A stretch of 64,000 bases of DNA, taken from contig JAPLNM010000098.1 of the NCBI GenBank assembly GCA_026692845.1, positions 1 to 64,000 on the forward strand, in the 5' to 3' direction. Position 1 is the first letter of the stretch; each line of letters opens with the position of its first letter. Positions 46,621 to 56,842 of this stretch are shown here, piece after piece. This DNA comes from Planctomycetota bacterium (GTDB taxonomy: Bacteria > Planctomycetota > Planctomycetia > Pirellulales > Pirellulaceae). A model generated the notes under the pieces. It had not been told where the DNA came from, did not search any database, and saw only the letters and a program-made list of their open reading frames with translations. A program made the position numbers and the translations under genes.

Positions 46621-49600
46621 ATGCGAGCTTGCGTCTCACCTGCCACAAAGCGAACGACACTCCCAGGCGTCCTACTGGCGATTGTCTTTCTCTTGGCCGC
46701 GTGCCCACAACACGCCCATGCGGTTGCGGAAGATCCAAGCCAAGACAAGCTCGAAAGCTCCTTCCCGACCTCGGTGCAAACGCTTGTCCAAAAACACTGC
46801 ACCAAGTGCCACAACCCCCAACGGTCCGAAGCCGACGTCGACCTGACCCAATGGTCCAACTGGAACTTCGTCCAACGCGATACGCGAACCGTCCAACGGG
46901 TACTCGAACAGTTCCAGTCCCAACAGATGCCCCCCCCAGAGGAAGCCCAACCCGCAGAACAAGACCGCTTGGTCGCCGTCGGCTGGATGGAAGCTTGGTT
47001 GACCCTCCAAGCCCAACGCAACGCCGGCGACCCAGGACCCGTCCTATTGCGACGACTCAACAACGCCGAATACACCAACACCATCAAAGACCTTACCCAT
47101 CTGCTGGATATTCAACCCGCAAAGGAATTCCCAGCCGATAGCGCCGCAGGCGAAGGCTTCTCCAACACCGGAGCCGCCCTGGTCATGTCTCCCTCCTTGG
47201 TCCGCAAATACCTCGATGCGGCCAAGGCCGTATCCGAACATGTCGTCCTGCTGCCCCATGGAATCTCTTTTGCCGACGACCCCTCGCAATCCGATCGGAC
47301 CAACGCGACCCTCGAACAAATCCGAAGCTTCTACGCTCCGTTTACCGACCAATCCGACGGTTCAAAAGTCAACCTCCAAGGCATCGTCTTCGAAACCAAC
47401 CAAGGGGGTCGGCTACCCGTCGAGAAGTATCTCGTCGCTACGCTGAAAATTCGCGATACTTTAAACTCCAAACCAACGGCCGGACCCGAGGAACTTTCGC
47501 AATTCATCGAATCGATCGCTCAGTCCGAAGGACTAAACTCCAAGTACCTCAAAACCCTTTGGAACCAATTCCATCAGCCCGACGCCCAAGGCTTACTGGC
47601 TGCCCTTCAAAAACGCTGGCAATCCACCCGGCTCGAATCGCCCGATCCTCTGATTGCTGAAGTCCTCTCCTGGCAAAAGGCACTTTGGAAATTCGCAAGC
47701 GTCGGACATATCGGAAAACGAGATGGCCCAAAAGCGTGGCAAGAACCGGTCAATCCGATCCGCAACCAACAAGAACTTCGACTGGCCATCCCCAAAGAGG
47801 TCCAAGACGGCCCGAATCAAGACCTGAGCTTGTATCTGCAAATCTCCGATGCCGGGGACGGCAACGATCAAGATGCGGTCGTGATCTCGAACCCAAGACT
47901 CGTTGCAGCCGGACGTCCCGACCTGCCCTTGAGCAACCTCGATGCCTTGGCCAAAACCCTCCGATCCCAACAAGACTCCTGGGTTGAACAAACCCAAGCG
48001 ATCCTCTCGGCCCTCGATGGCTGGCTCGAAGACCCACGCGGTCGGACCATCGACGAACTCGTACCCAATTCCGAAATCCCACCGGCTCTGATACGGGCCT
48101 GGGCCAGCACCCTGGGTCTCTCGGAGTTCGCCAGCACCGACGCGCCACCCAATGCTCAAGCGCCCAATGCTCAGGCTTCCAACGGCCAGATAGCCAATCG
48201 CCGACTGCTCGTGAATCCTTCCGAAGGCACCGGCGGCCACGCATTCATCACCGGTTGGGTCGCTGAGGACGCGCTGAGCATCCTCGCAAACTCCTCGGAC
48301 CAGCACGTCCGTATCCCCGGAAACATGCGCCCCAAAAGCATCGCCGTGCACCCATCTCCGTCGCGATCGATTTGCACGGCTTGGAAATCCCCCTCAGCCA
48401 TGCGGATCGACTGCCAAGCGACCGTGCGGCACGCGCACACCGAATGCGGCAACGGAATCGCTTGGCGTTTGGAGCTCCGACGCGGCTCGCTGCACCAAGT
48501 CCTCTCGTCGGGCTTTTCCAACGGCGCAAACGATGTTCCGATCGGCCCACACACTTCGCTTCGTATCCGACCCAACGACCAGATCGTGCTGGTGATCGAG
48601 CCCCGCGATGCAAACCACTCCTGCGACCTGACCCAAATCGACCTGATGGTCACCTCACTTCAAAACGAAAGCTCCCCGAGTGAGTCTTGGGACCTCGCCC
48701 AAGAGCTTCATCCCAACCTCCTTGCAGGCAACCCGCACGCCGATTCCCGAGGCCGAGCAGGAGTTTGGGAGTTCTTCACCGAACCGACCCTCGGTGCCAA
48801 ACAGACCAACCAAAGTGGCCTGATCCCACCCGGGAGCCTGCTGGCAAAATGGTTCAACGAACCCGAGGCATCGAAACGCCAAACGATCGTAGAAGATCTT
48901 CAAAAACGATTGATCCAGGCTAGCCGAGCCGCAAGCGGAGCATCGAAGGATGCAGCCAACGCGCCAACCAATGAGCAAGCCAACAGCGATCCAGATGCGG
49001 TCCTCGTGCGACGGCTTTTATCCGCCTCGGGTCCATTCTTCCTAGCGGCGATCGAATCGACTCCGATTCTCCCCTCGATTACCCCCTCGAAGATCCCATC
49101 GGAAACCCTGGGCTATGGCTGGCCTGCTTCGATGTTCGGTACCGAGGTCGCAGGAGTCAAGCTCGGCCCCAACGAGGCTTTGATCCAGGGCCCGAAGATT
49201 CTTGAAATCCGACTCCCAGCGGGGATCGCCGCCGGCACCGAATTGGTCGCCTCAGCTTCCTTGCATCCGACGGCCGGTAAGAACGGGAGCGTTCAACTGA
49301 GCCTGAGCGATCGAAAACCCGAACCAGGCACTGCACCGATCCCCGAGACGGCCGAGGTCTCGAAAGACCCGAATTGGACCAACGTCTCTCGCCAATGGAT
49401 GGTCTCCTCGCCGGTTCTAGTCTCTGCCAGCGGCGAGGCTCAAGCCCGAACGCTGGAGTCCTTTGAACGGTTCCGTGACCTTTTCCCCATCGCCCTGTGC
49501 TACAACAAAATCGTCCCGGTCGACGAAGTCGTCACCTTGACCCTGTTCTATCGCGAAGACGATCGGTTGAGAAAGCTGATGCTCGACGAGCGACAGAGCG

Positions 49601-51063
49601 AAACCTTGGATAACCTCTGGGCGCAACTCCACTTCGTCAGCCAAGACGCCCTGAAGTCCGTCGATGCCTATGAACAACTTTGGCAGTTTGCGACCCAGGA
49701 CGCCGACCCCAGCGCGTTCGAACCGTTGCGTGAACCCCTCCTGCGCAAAGCCGCCGAGTTCCGCCAAACGATGCTCGATGCGCAAGCCAAACACGTCGAA
49801 TCGGTACTGGAGTTTGCGCAAAAAGCGTATCGACAACCACTGACCGACGAGCAGCGTCAAACGCTCTGGAACCTCTATAAGAATCTTCGCAACACCGAAA
49901 TGCCTCACGAGGAGGCGATCAAGCTCCTCGTGGCCCGCGTTTTGGTTTCCCCAGAGTTTCTCTATCGCGTCGAACTGCCGAAGGAGGGAACCGATCAACC
50001 GACGAATATCTCCGATCTGGAGCTCGCCAACCGCTTGAGCTACTTCCTATGGTCCTCGATGCCCGACGAGCCGCTCATGGACTTGGCGCGTTCCCAAAAA
50101 CTCTCGGAGCCCGAGACGCTCCGAGCCCAAGTCCGTCGGATGCTCAAGGACCCCAGAGCCCAGCGGATGGCCGTCGAATTCGGAACCATGTGGCTTCATA
50201 TCCGAGACCTCGATACGCTCGATGAAAAAAGCGAAAGTCACTTCCCTGAGTTCTCGCAGATTCGCGGCGATCTGTATCAAGAAGCCATCCTGCTCTTTAC
50301 CGATGCGATCGCCAACGACCGCTCGGTATTGGACTTGCTCTCAGGTGACTATACCTTTGTCAACGGCCGACTGGCGCACTTCTACGGAATACCCGACGTC
50401 GGACCCGCTGAGGCGAGCGAACCGTGGCAGCGAATCGAGGGTGTGCGCAAGTACGCTCGGGGCGGGATCTTGACGCTAGGTGCCACGCTGGCCAAACAAT
50501 CCGGTGCGTCCCGAACAAGTCCGATCTTGCGAGGAAACTGGTTGTGCGAAGTCGTCCTTGGGGAGAAACTACCCAAGCCGCCCAAGAACGTACCGGTGCT
50601 TGCTGAATTGCCCCCCGAAGGCTTAACCGAACGCCAACTGACCGAACGCCACAGCAGCGATCCGGCTTGTTCGAAATGCCATCAACGGATCGATCCTTAT
50701 GGGTTCGCGATGGAAAACTACGACGCGATCGGACGTTACCGAGTGCGCGATGCGGCAGGCAATCCGATCGATGCGTCGTCGCGGCTTCCTACCGGTGAAC
50801 AAATCCGCAGCTTCGATGACTTGCGTTCGCACCTGGAGACCCATCGCAAGGAGGACTTTGTCCGGCAGTTCAACCGCAAGCTCCTGGGCTACGCCCTGGG
50901 CCGATCGGTGCAACTGTCCGACGAGCCGATCCTCAAAGAGATCCTCGATCAGCAGTCCCAAAATTCCTTTAGCATCCAGGAAACGATCTGCCAGATCGTT
51001 TTGAGCAAACCATTTCGGCAAATCCGAGGAAAAGATTTCCGAGATCCGGCGATGGAGCAATAG
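46621..51063 (+). CDS. giant secreted cytochrome c-like DUF1587/1595/1592/1588/1585 protein
   Basis: A 1480-residue planctomycete protein. A signal segment (LPGVLLAIVFLLAACPQHAHA) precedes a PSCyt1-type heme motif CTKCH at 60-64. In order: DUF1587 (~145-205, NAEYTNTIKDLTHLLDIQ), a long middle region, DUF1595 (~1060-1120, FAQKAYRQPLTDEQRQTLW), DUF1592 (~1130-1260, ELANRLSYFLWSSMPDEPL), DUF1588 with a second heme motif CSKCH at 1350-1354, and DUF1585 (~1385-1475). ATG at 46621 is preferred to the GTG at 46612. Exported, putatively di-heme; the family's reaction is unknown. The DUF1552 partner follows after 78 bp. Confidence 0.92.
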   Translation: MRACVSPATKRTTLPGVLLAIVFLLAACPQHAHAVAEDPSQDKLESSFPTSVQTLVQKHCTKCHNPQRSEADVDLTQWSNWNFVQRDTRTVQRVLEQFQSQQMPPPEEAQPAEQDRLVAVGWMEAWLTLQAQRNAGDPGPVLLRRLNNAEYTNTIKDLTHLLDIQPAKEFPADSAAGEGFSNTGAALVMSPSLVRKYLDAAKAVSEHVVLLPHGISFADDPSQSDRTNATLEQIRSFYAPFTDQSDGSKVNLQGIVFETNQGGRLPVEKYLVATLKIRDTLNSKPTAGPEELSQFIESIAQSEGLNSKYLKTLWNQFHQPDAQGLLAALQKRWQSTRLESPDPLIAEVLSWQKALWKFASVGHIGKRDGPKAWQEPVNPIRNQQELRLAIPKEVQDGPNQDLSLYLQISDAGDGNDQDAVVISNPRLVAAGRPDLPLSNLDALAKTLRSQQDSWVEQTQAILSALDGWLEDPRGRTIDELVPNSEIPPALIRAWASTLGLSEFASTDAPPNAQAPNAQASNGQIANRRLLVNPSEGTGGHAFITGWVAEDALSILANSSDQHVRIPGNMRPKSIAVHPSPSRSICTAWKSPSAMRIDCQATVRHAHTECGNGIAWRLELRRGSLHQVLSSGFSNGANDVPIGPHTSLRIRPNDQIVLVIEPRDANHSCDLTQIDLMVTSLQNESSPSESWDLAQELHPNLLAGNPHADSRGRAGVWEFFTEPTLGAKQTNQSGLIPPGSLLAKWFNEPEASKRQTIVEDLQKRLIQASRAASGASKDAANAPTNEQANSDPDAVLVRRLLSASGPFFLAAIESTPILPSITPSKIPSETLGYGWPASMFGTEVAGVKLGPNEALIQGPKILEIRLPAGIAAGTELVASASLHPTAGKNGSVQLSLSDRKPEPGTAPIPETAEVSKDPNWTNVSRQWMVSSPVLVSASGEAQARTLESFERFRDLFPIALCYNKIVPVDEVVTLTLFYREDDRLRKLMLDERQSETLDNLWAQLHFVSQDALKSVDAYEQLWQFATQDADPSAFEPLREPLLRKAAEFRQTMLDAQAKHVESVLEFAQKAYRQPLTDEQRQTLWNLYKNLRNTEMPHEEAIKLLVARVLVSPEFLYRVELPKEGTDQPTNISDLELANRLSYFLWSSMPDEPLMDLARSQKLSEPETLRAQVRRMLKDPRAQRMAVEFGTMWLHIRDLDTLDEKSESHFPEFSQIRGDLYQEAILLFTDAIANDRSVLDLLSGDYTFVNGRLAHFYGIPDVGPAEASEPWQRIEGVRKYARGGILTLGATLAKQSGASRTSPILRGNWLCEVVLGEKLPKPPKNVPVLAELPPEGLTERQLTERHSSDPACSKCHQRIDPYGFAMENYDAIGRYRVRDAAGNPIDASSRLPTGEQIRSFDDLRSHLETHRKEDFVRQFNRKLLGYALGRSVQLSDEPILKEILDQQSQNSFSIQETICQIVLSKPFRQIRGKDFRDPAMEQ
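48148..48177. repeat. 15-bp tandem duplication in the DUF1592-type gene
   Basis: Two near-identical units, cccaatgctcaagcg and cccaatgctcaggct, in frame, giving PNAQAPNAQA in the middle region of the protein. Confidence 0.9.
50626..50655. repeat. 15-bp tandem duplication in the DUF1588 region
   Basis: accgaacgccaactg followed by accgaacgccacagc, in frame, giving TERQL-TERHS just before the CSKCH heme motif. Confidence 0.85.
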
Positions 51064-51141
51064 TTTCCGCAATAGAGCATCGATAGACTGAACATCGGTT
51101 TCGCAAACTCCAATAAGCAAACGCGAAGATAGGTATCTGAA

Positions 51142-52539
51142 ATGAATTCCATGGCCAACTACGATGCGCACCGGCGCGATTCTAGAGCCCTGTCCAGGCG
51201 AGCTTGGCTTCACGGCGTCGGGGTGACCATGGCACTGCCTTGGATGGAGTCGATGTCCGTCTGGGGTCAGGAAACGCAAAACGGGCAACCCTCCTCGGAG
51301 GCCCCGGTCCGACTTGCGATCCTCTTTGCAGGCAACGGATTCCATGCAGGCCAATGGTGGGCCAAGGAAAACACCGCTGGCGAGACCTCCAAGGATCCAC
51401 CGTCGACGGATCAACCGACGGATCGGGCCAAGTCCAGCAAGCTCGAGCTCGGACGCGTCTTGGCTCCCTTGGAGGAGTTCAGCGACTCGACCCTCTTTAT
51501 CAAAGGGCTCTACAATGCCGAGGCGCTCAAAGGAAATATCCACAGCTCGCAGACAGGGAACTTGCTGTCCGGAGCACCGCTGAGCGCCGGCGGCGAGATC
51601 CGATCCGGGACTAGCATCGACCAGATGCTAGCCCAGAGTGTCGGACGGCAAACGAAGGTTCCGAGTTTGGTCTTGGGTTGTGAGAAGTCCAATCCATCGG
51701 TGCACAAGAACTATTCGATGATTTACTCGTCGCACATCTCGTGGTCGAGCCCTACGACGCCCACCCCGTTGGAGCTTTATCCCGCCTTGGCCTTTGATCG
51801 GCTCTTCAAGGACGAGAACCATCGAGGCGACCAGAGCGTGCTCGATTCGGTCCTGGAACACGCTGGCGACATCCGACGGCAGATCAGCAGCAGCGACCGG
51901 CAAAAATTCGATGAATACCTCGACTCGGTCCGAGACGTCGAGCAGCGGATCGCCAACGCCGGACAGCGTGGGGAGTTGCAGGGCTGGAAGCCGACGCTCG
52001 ATAAACCCAACATCGATCGACCTGCCGACGGGATTCCCCAAGACATCTCCGAGCACATGCGTCTGATGTGCGATATCTTGGTTTTGGGCTTCCAAACCGA
52101 CACCACCCGCATCACCACCTTGAAACTCAACAACGACCACTCTTCGTTGCGATTCCCGCATCTGGGGATCGACTACATGATCCACCATTTGCTCTCGCAC
52201 TCCGACACCGAGGACTGGTTGAAAGTCAATCAGTTCTTCACCGAACAAGTCGCTTATATCGCACGGCGATTGAGCAAGATCCAGGAAGGGGAACGCACCG
52301 CGTTGGACAACTCGATGATCATGCTCTGTTCGAGCATGATGAGTGGCAGCCACGACGCAACCCAGCTACCGGTGGTGATGGTTGGCAAGGGGGGTGGCAA
52401 GATCCAGACCGGCAAGGTGCTCGACTACCGCCAAAACTCCGATCGGCAAATGTGCCGACTGTATCTCTCGATGATGCAAAAGATGGGAATTCAAAAGCCA
52501 AGCTTCGGCGACGCGACCTCTGCGCTTCCTGAAGTCTGA
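51142..52539 (+). CDS. DUF1552 secreted protein
   Basis: A 465-residue DUF1552 protein, the usual partner of DUF1587/1592-type proteins. The N-terminus has twin arginines in LSRRAWLHGVGVTMALPWME (~17-36), typical of this family and suggesting Tat export. Family text includes LAILFAGNGFHAGQWWAKEN near 57, HSSQTGNLLSGAPLSAGGEI near 133 and DNSMIMLCSSMMSGSHDATQ near 390. It starts 78 bp after the giant heme protein and is presumed to be co-expressed and functionally linked. Substrate unknown. Confidence 0.92.
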   Translation: MNSMANYDAHRRDSRALSRRAWLHGVGVTMALPWMESMSVWGQETQNGQPSSEAPVRLAILFAGNGFHAGQWWAKENTAGETSKDPPSTDQPTDRAKSSKLELGRVLAPLEEFSDSTLFIKGLYNAEALKGNIHSSQTGNLLSGAPLSAGGEIRSGTSIDQMLAQSVGRQTKVPSLVLGCEKSNPSVHKNYSMIYSSHISWSSPTTPTPLELYPALAFDRLFKDENHRGDQSVLDSVLEHAGDIRRQISSSDRQKFDEYLDSVRDVEQRIANAGQRGELQGWKPTLDKPNIDRPADGIPQDISEHMRLMCDILVLGFQTDTTRITTLKLNNDHSSLRFPHLGIDYMIHHLLSHSDTEDWLKVNQFFTEQVAYIARRLSKIQEGERTALDNSMIMLCSSMMSGSHDATQLPVVMVGKGGGKIQTGKVLDYRQNSDRQMCRLYLSMMQKMGIQKPSFGDATSALPEV

Positions 52540-52604
52540 TCGGCGCGACCCCCAAACGCTACATCGCGATCGATTCCTCTATTTGATCCTAGAAAGACTA
52601 CTCG

Positions 52605-53465
52605 ATGGTTAAACTCGGTGCCCACATGAGCATCGCCGGCGGCTATTACAAGGCCGTCGATGCAGCATCGCAGTTCGATATGGATGTCGTGCAGCTATTT
52701 ACCAAGAACAACAACCAATGGAACGCCAAGGAGATCCTTGGCACGGAGGTCGATCGGTTCGCCCAATCCCTCAAAGAATCCGGGGTTAGCAACCCCCTAT
52801 CGCACGCCTCGTATCTGATCAATCTGGCCTCACCCAAAGAGGAACTCTGGAACAAGAGCATCGATGGAATGGTCATCGAATGGCAACGGGCAGAGCTGTT
52901 GGGACTCGATGGCGTCGTGGTCCATCCCGGAGCCTTTGTCGACTCGGATGAAGCATCGGGAATGCAGAGGATTGTCGATGCGGTGGCCAAGGTAGCCGAG
53001 CAAGTCAGCGCCAAGGACTCTTGGCTGCTGCTCGAAAACACCGCTGGCCAAGGATCGTGTTTGGGCTGGAGCATGGAACAGCTCGGCTGGATGCTCGCGC
53101 GGACAGGCGAGTCGATGCGCGTCGGGGTCTGTTTCGATACCTGCCATGCGCACGCGGCAGGTTATGATTTCTCGAGTCTCAGCGGGTTCCAGGCATGGGA
53201 GAAGGACGCCAAGAAGCATGGAGTGCTCGAAGCGATTCGCGCACTGCATTTGAACGACAGCAAGAAAGGTTGCGGATCGCGCGTCGATCGGCACGAACAT
53301 ATCGGCCTGGGCACCATCGGCCGCGAGGGCTTTGAACGCGTCCTCAAGCACCGGGTCTTGAAGAAATGGCCGATGTATCTTGAGACCGAAAAAGGACAGG
53401 ACGACAGCGGCCAGGAATGGGACGCGATCAACCTTCGCGCCCTTCGCGAACTAGCCAACGCCTAG
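52605..53465 (+). CDS. nfo: endonuclease IV (AP endonuclease)
   Basis: Cuts DNA 5' of abasic sites in base-excision repair using three zinc ions in a TIM barrel. At 286 residues it is full length. Conserved zinc and barrel motifs are GAHMSIAGGYYKAV near residue 5, VVHPGAFVDS near 105, LLLENTAGQGSCLG near 143, GVCFDTCHAHAAGYDF near 170, LHLNDSKKGCGSRVDRHEHI near 208 and YLETEKGQDD near 258. It is convergent with a lipoprotein gene 15 bp away. It is not linked to the DUF1552 operon by function. Confidence 0.97.
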   Translation: MVKLGAHMSIAGGYYKAVDAASQFDMDVVQLFTKNNNQWNAKEILGTEVDRFAQSLKESGVSNPLSHASYLINLASPKEELWNKSIDGMVIEWQRAELLGLDGVVVHPGAFVDSDEASGMQRIVDAVAKVAEQVSAKDSWLLLENTAGQGSCLGWSMEQLGWMLARTGESMRVGVCFDTCHAHAAGYDFSSLSGFQAWEKDAKKHGVLEAIRALHLNDSKKGCGSRVDRHEHIGLGTIGREGFERVLKHRVLKKWPMYLETEKGQDDSGQEWDAINLRALRELANA

Positions 53466-53480
53466 TCGCCGCCCGGTGGC

Positions 53481-54608
53481 TTAAGGGCTCAAGTTGGCTT
53501 TGGCCAAGCGATCGCGGTAGATACGCAGTCCGCTCAGACCGTGGTAAAGTCCCCCGCATTCGAGCTCGACGTCGGAGGCCGACTCGAGCCAATCGCAAAG
53601 TCTTTCCACGGACCGTTGCATCCAAGGCGCAGTGAGCTCACCGGGTTCGATCGCATAGGCGAGGAACTCGAGCGTATGGCCGGTAGTCCCGATGCGCGTG
53701 CTCAAATCGGCGCTGGTTCCAGGTCGGATGGTGTAGTTGGTCGAAAAGCTGCCGTCGGTGTTCTGGTACTTCTTGATCGTCTCGACGGCTTGGTCGACGG
53801 CCTGCTTGGCTGCTAGCCATCCGCCTCGGAATGGCAAATCCCTTTTCTTCCAGTAGCGAACCGTATGGGCAAGCCCCATCAATCGGTGCATACCACCGCA
53901 TGGGCTCTCTGCAAGATCCTGTTTGGCTTCGAACTCCGCGAGCGGTTCGAGCGTCCATTCTTTGCCGTCGGCAGCCGTCCAGGTGAGCTCATCGGGAAAC
54001 AGGTTCGTCAGTGCAATCAAGGTCCAGCTATACTCGCGGTAGGGATTGTTGGGAACCAAATGCTGCGCTGTGCGACCCCAATCGGCGATCGTCAGGGTTT
54101 GATCGCCCAGGCGAATCGGTGTGCTCAATGGCAAGGATGCTTGGGACAGATATCCGAGAAATTGATCGACGTGGCCTTGGCCGACATAACTACCGGCCTC
54201 GACGTAGGCTTGAACACTCGGCCGTTGCGTGCTAGCGAGTACCGCTCCGGTATCGATTTCCCATCCGCGCATCTGGCCACCTTGGAGCAGGTACTCCAGA
54301 GCCGGAACGCTTTTTCCATCGACCTGGAGTTTTAGATCGTTTCCATAAGCCACCACACCATGGGCAACTTGCCAAGCGGCGTTGCGGTCGACGTCGAGCA
54401 ATCGTCGATCGCGATTGAAGGCAAGGGTCTGATCGATCCGTTCGACAAGCGAGCCGTTAGAGACCAGTCGATTCGAATCGGCCGGTTGCGTAGGGTCCGA
54501 GGCGAGCGGAGCATTCGGTTCGCACCCGCCCAAGAGCAGGCAAAGCCCAGCGGTGGCAAATGCGATTCGATGTGGTATCAAGCGTGTTGGTAGGACACGT
54601 GCTGGCAT
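53481..54608 (-). CDS. lipoprotein, alpha/alpha-toroid-like, function unknown
   Basis: A 375-residue protein with a lipoprotein signal (IAFATAGLCLLLGGC, lipid Cys29). The rest is helical with periodic aromatic and Gly positions, e.g. AAWQVAHGVVAYGNDLKLQV near 76, GGMHRLMGLAHTVRYWKKRD near 238 and NTDGSFSTNYTIRPG near 283. The NTDGSFS and GTTGHTLEFLAYA motifs recall terpene-cyclase/prenyltransferase-like toroid repeats, but no catalytic residues were identified. It is the 3' gene of a minus-strand series, 5 bp after the APP1-like phosphatase gene; the close spacing suggests co-transcription. Confidence 0.75.
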   Translation of the reverse strand: MPARVLPTRLIPHRIAFATAGLCLLLGGCEPNAPLASDPTQPADSNRLVSNGSLVERIDQTLAFNRDRRLLDVDRNAAWQVAHGVVAYGNDLKLQVDGKSVPALEYLLQGGQMRGWEIDTGAVLASTQRPSVQAYVEAGSYVGQGHVDQFLGYLSQASLPLSTPIRLGDQTLTIADWGRTAQHLVPNNPYREYSWTLIALTNLFPDELTWTAADGKEWTLEPLAEFEAKQDLAESPCGGMHRLMGLAHTVRYWKKRDLPFRGGWLAAKQAVDQAVETIKKYQNTDGSFSTNYTIRPGTSADLSTRIGTTGHTLEFLAYAIEPGELTAPWMQRSVERLCDWLESASDVELECGGLYHGLSGLRIYRDRLAKANLSP

Positions 54609-54613
54609 AACGA

Positions 54614-55636
54614 TTAGGTAGGCGAGGCGCCGAGTTGCTTAGCGTTGGAATAGACTTGGATCGGAGCGATCATTCCGTAGCGTTTATAGATCTTGTGCAA
54701 ACGCGGCGGATCGATCGGGTTGGCATCGATTTGGCGGATGCAGATACGGACGATTTGTTTGGGATACTTCGATGCGATCTTGGCATACATCTCCGGATCC
54801 TTTTCACCGCTGTCGCCGACGAGCACAAAGTGACGGTAGGGCATGCGTTTGACCATGTTGTTGATCACACCAAACTTGCTTTTGCGGCGGATGATCAGCC
54901 ATTTTTTGATCAGCTCGTCCCTGAGTCGGAACCATTTCAGGTGCATGCTGCCGACGGGGAATTCCGCGGCGCAGAGAAACTCGTTGAGCGCGTCATAGAT
55001 TTGCCAGGGGCTGCTGCTGACGTAGTGGAACGTCGCGCCGCGGGATGCCCATTCTTGGTAGATCTCGGCCATCCCCTCGATGGCCGTAAAGGGTTCGGCG
55101 AAGGTTCGCCGGAGCATCTTTCGGCGGCTGCACACATCGGTCTGTTTGATCGTATCATCGATATCGGTGATCACGCTCACGCCGGTATCATCGGTCAAGA
55201 ACACAGGGCTGCTGATCGGTCGCATGCCGTTGTCCCATTGGATCGTGCATTGGCTGTGGGAATCGAGTTGGGATCGAGGCAGATCGAGTCGGCATTGGAA
55301 CAGGCCGCTGGACTTGGACTTTCCAGACAGGACATACTGTTGGTTTGCGATCGAGACGCGGATTCGTTCGTGCGCGATGGGGCTGACGAGGAACCCGTGG
55401 ATTCGATCCTGAAACAGTGCGCTCTTGGCCGTGGACTCATCGAGATCCAGCGCTCGGATGAAGGCTTTGAGCATAAGCCGTTTTCCTAGCGACGGAGCGG
55501 CATTTAGGCAGATACGGCCTTGGACCTGAATCCGCCAGAGCGAACCTCGTTCGATGGGATAGCCAATCGTCGGGTAGAGTTGGACTTCGGTTTGCGGCTC
55601 CAGGGATGCTGGGTCCCATGATCGGTTGGCATCCAA
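54614..55636 (-). CDS. DUF2183/APP1-family HAD-like phosphatase
   Basis: A 340-residue protein of the APP1 (DUF2183) family. The HAD catalytic motif is DIDDT at 158-162 (nucleophile Asp158). Further motifs are YVSSSPWQIYDALNEFL near 205, a conserved Lys region, and HFVLVGDSGEKDPEMYAKIA near 265. The yeast relative is a phosphatidate phosphatase, so lipid phosphate hydrolysis is plausible but unproven here. The N-terminal ~150 residues are a beta-rich domain. It is 5 bp upstream of the lipoprotein gene; an envelope-lipid link between the two is speculation. Confidence 0.87.
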   Translation of the reverse strand: MDANRSWDPASLEPQTEVQLYPTIGYPIERGSLWRIQVQGRICLNAAPSLGKRLMLKAFIRALDLDESTAKSALFQDRIHGFLVSPIAHERIRVSIANQQYVLSGKSKSSGLFQCRLDLPRSQLDSHSQCTIQWDNGMRPISSPVFLTDDTGVSVITDIDDTIKQTDVCSRRKMLRRTFAEPFTAIEGMAEIYQEWASRGATFHYVSSSPWQIYDALNEFLCAAEFPVGSMHLKWFRLRDELIKKWLIIRRKSKFGVINNMVKRMPYRHFVLVGDSGEKDPEMYAKIASKYPKQIVRICIRQIDANPIDPPRLHKIYKRYGMIAPIQVYSNAKQLGASPT

Positions 55637-55684
55637 GGGCTAAGCGTCTCCGGGGTTAGGTTGCATTGGCAATGTCGCGAGTGA

Positions 55685-56767
55685 CTATCCCAATTGTACT
55701 TGGCGTCGTTCATGGATCGAACGGAAAATCGCTTCGGCGAGCACAACGTCCTGAAGGGCTTCGTGGGCATCGAGCGGATTGAAACGATTGTCGGGAATAA
55801 CGGGTTTTCCTTGAATCCAGCCCGCGAAGGCTAGGAGTTGGTCGGCCCTGGACCACTTGCTTTGGGATGGGAATTCCGAGCTGAGGCTGGCCAACTGGCC
55901 TTGGACTCGCAGATGGCCTTGGCCCTTGTAGTTCAGGCTCACGGCCCCGTGGGCGATTGTCCCGTTGGCGAAACCGAGGGTCCAAGTGACCGACTCATCG
56001 AGGGAGGCGAATTTCCGAGCATCGGTCTTGGTTTCTTGGGCGATGATCCAAACGGGATCCGATCCGGCCCAAAGCCGAGAGGTGCGAAGCACATCGATGC
56101 CGGCTTGAAGGACCGCACCGCCGCCGCAAAGGGCCCGATCCAGACGCCAGGAGTTCGGTTGGTCGATTCGAAGGGATTGGGCCGCATCGATCGACGCAAT
56201 GGTGCCAAAGCACTTCGAGGACAGAGCAAGCGGCGCGCTTGCCACGGCTAAGCGTCGCGAGTGTCTGGACGACGCATCGATCATCTTGCGGCACTCGACC
56301 GAGTCGGTGGCCATAGGGGATTCGCAAAAGACGTGCTTGCCAGCCTCGGCAGCCCGGACGGCCAACTCGCAGTGCATTCCTGTGGGGACTGCTAGGTAAA
56401 CGATATCGATCGCATCGTCGGCGACGATACGGTCGAATGACTCGTAGTCATAGACGTGGCTCCGATCGATACTCCAGGCCTTTGCGTAGGCTTGTGCTTT
56501 GCTCGCATCGCCTGAGACGAGTGCCGAGATGCGGCAAAGGGGATGATTGGCAAGCAGCGGGCCGACGTTTCGTGTGCTCTGAGCGCCCAGGCCGACCAGG
56601 GCGATCCCAAATGGACCAGCAAGAGGCGCCCCAGCAAGACGCGCGGGCGCAAGGCTCGCCGGGCCAAGACGCGCTGGAGTCTCTGAGGCCCCCACCTGGG
56701 TGTGCACAGCTCCCAGGACAGCGGCAGAGGAAACGGCTGAGAGAAACTCGCGTCGTGTGTTGGTCAT
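55685..56767 (-). CDS. Gfo/Idh/MocA-family oxidoreductase, Tat-exported
   Basis: NAD(P)-dependent oxidoreductase of about 360 residues. A Tat signal (TNTRREFLSAVSSAAVLGAV) begins at the ATG at 56767; the frame is open to 56812 but the extra residues are unlikely. The Rossmann part reads GIALVGLGAQSTRNVGPLLA near 52. EKP-like catalytic context is GKHVFCESPMATDSVECRKM, where CESPM replaces the more usual CEKP, so the usual Lys is a Ser. Twin-arginine export is common for planctomycete members of the family. An Ala/Pro/Leu repeat (RLGPASLAPARLAGAPLAG) follows the signal. Substrate unknown. Confidence 0.85.
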   Translation of the reverse strand: MTNTRREFLSAVSSAAVLGAVHTQVGASETPARLGPASLAPARLAGAPLAGPFGIALVGLGAQSTRNVGPLLANHPLCRISALVSGDASKAQAYAKAWSIDRSHVYDYESFDRIVADDAIDIVYLAVPTGMHCELAVRAAEAGKHVFCESPMATDSVECRKMIDASSRHSRRLAVASAPLALSSKCFGTIASIDAAQSLRIDQPNSWRLDRALCGGGAVLQAGIDVLRTSRLWAGSDPVWIIAQETKTDARKFASLDESVTWTLGFANGTIAHGAVSLNYKGQGHLRVQGQLASLSSEFPSQSKWSRADQLLAFAGWIQGKPVIPDNRFNPLDAHEALQDVVLAEAIFRSIHERRQVQLG

Positions 56768-56842
56768 GTCGATTTGCTTTCGGATTCGGGGAGCGGATAT
56801 TCGGATCGCCATTATAACCTAAAGCATCGGCATGCTTAGGAT

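Noticed and set aside
47593-48351. 252-codon minus-strand frame
   Set aside because: It is fully contained in the giant DUF1592-type gene on the plus strand and resembles no protein family.
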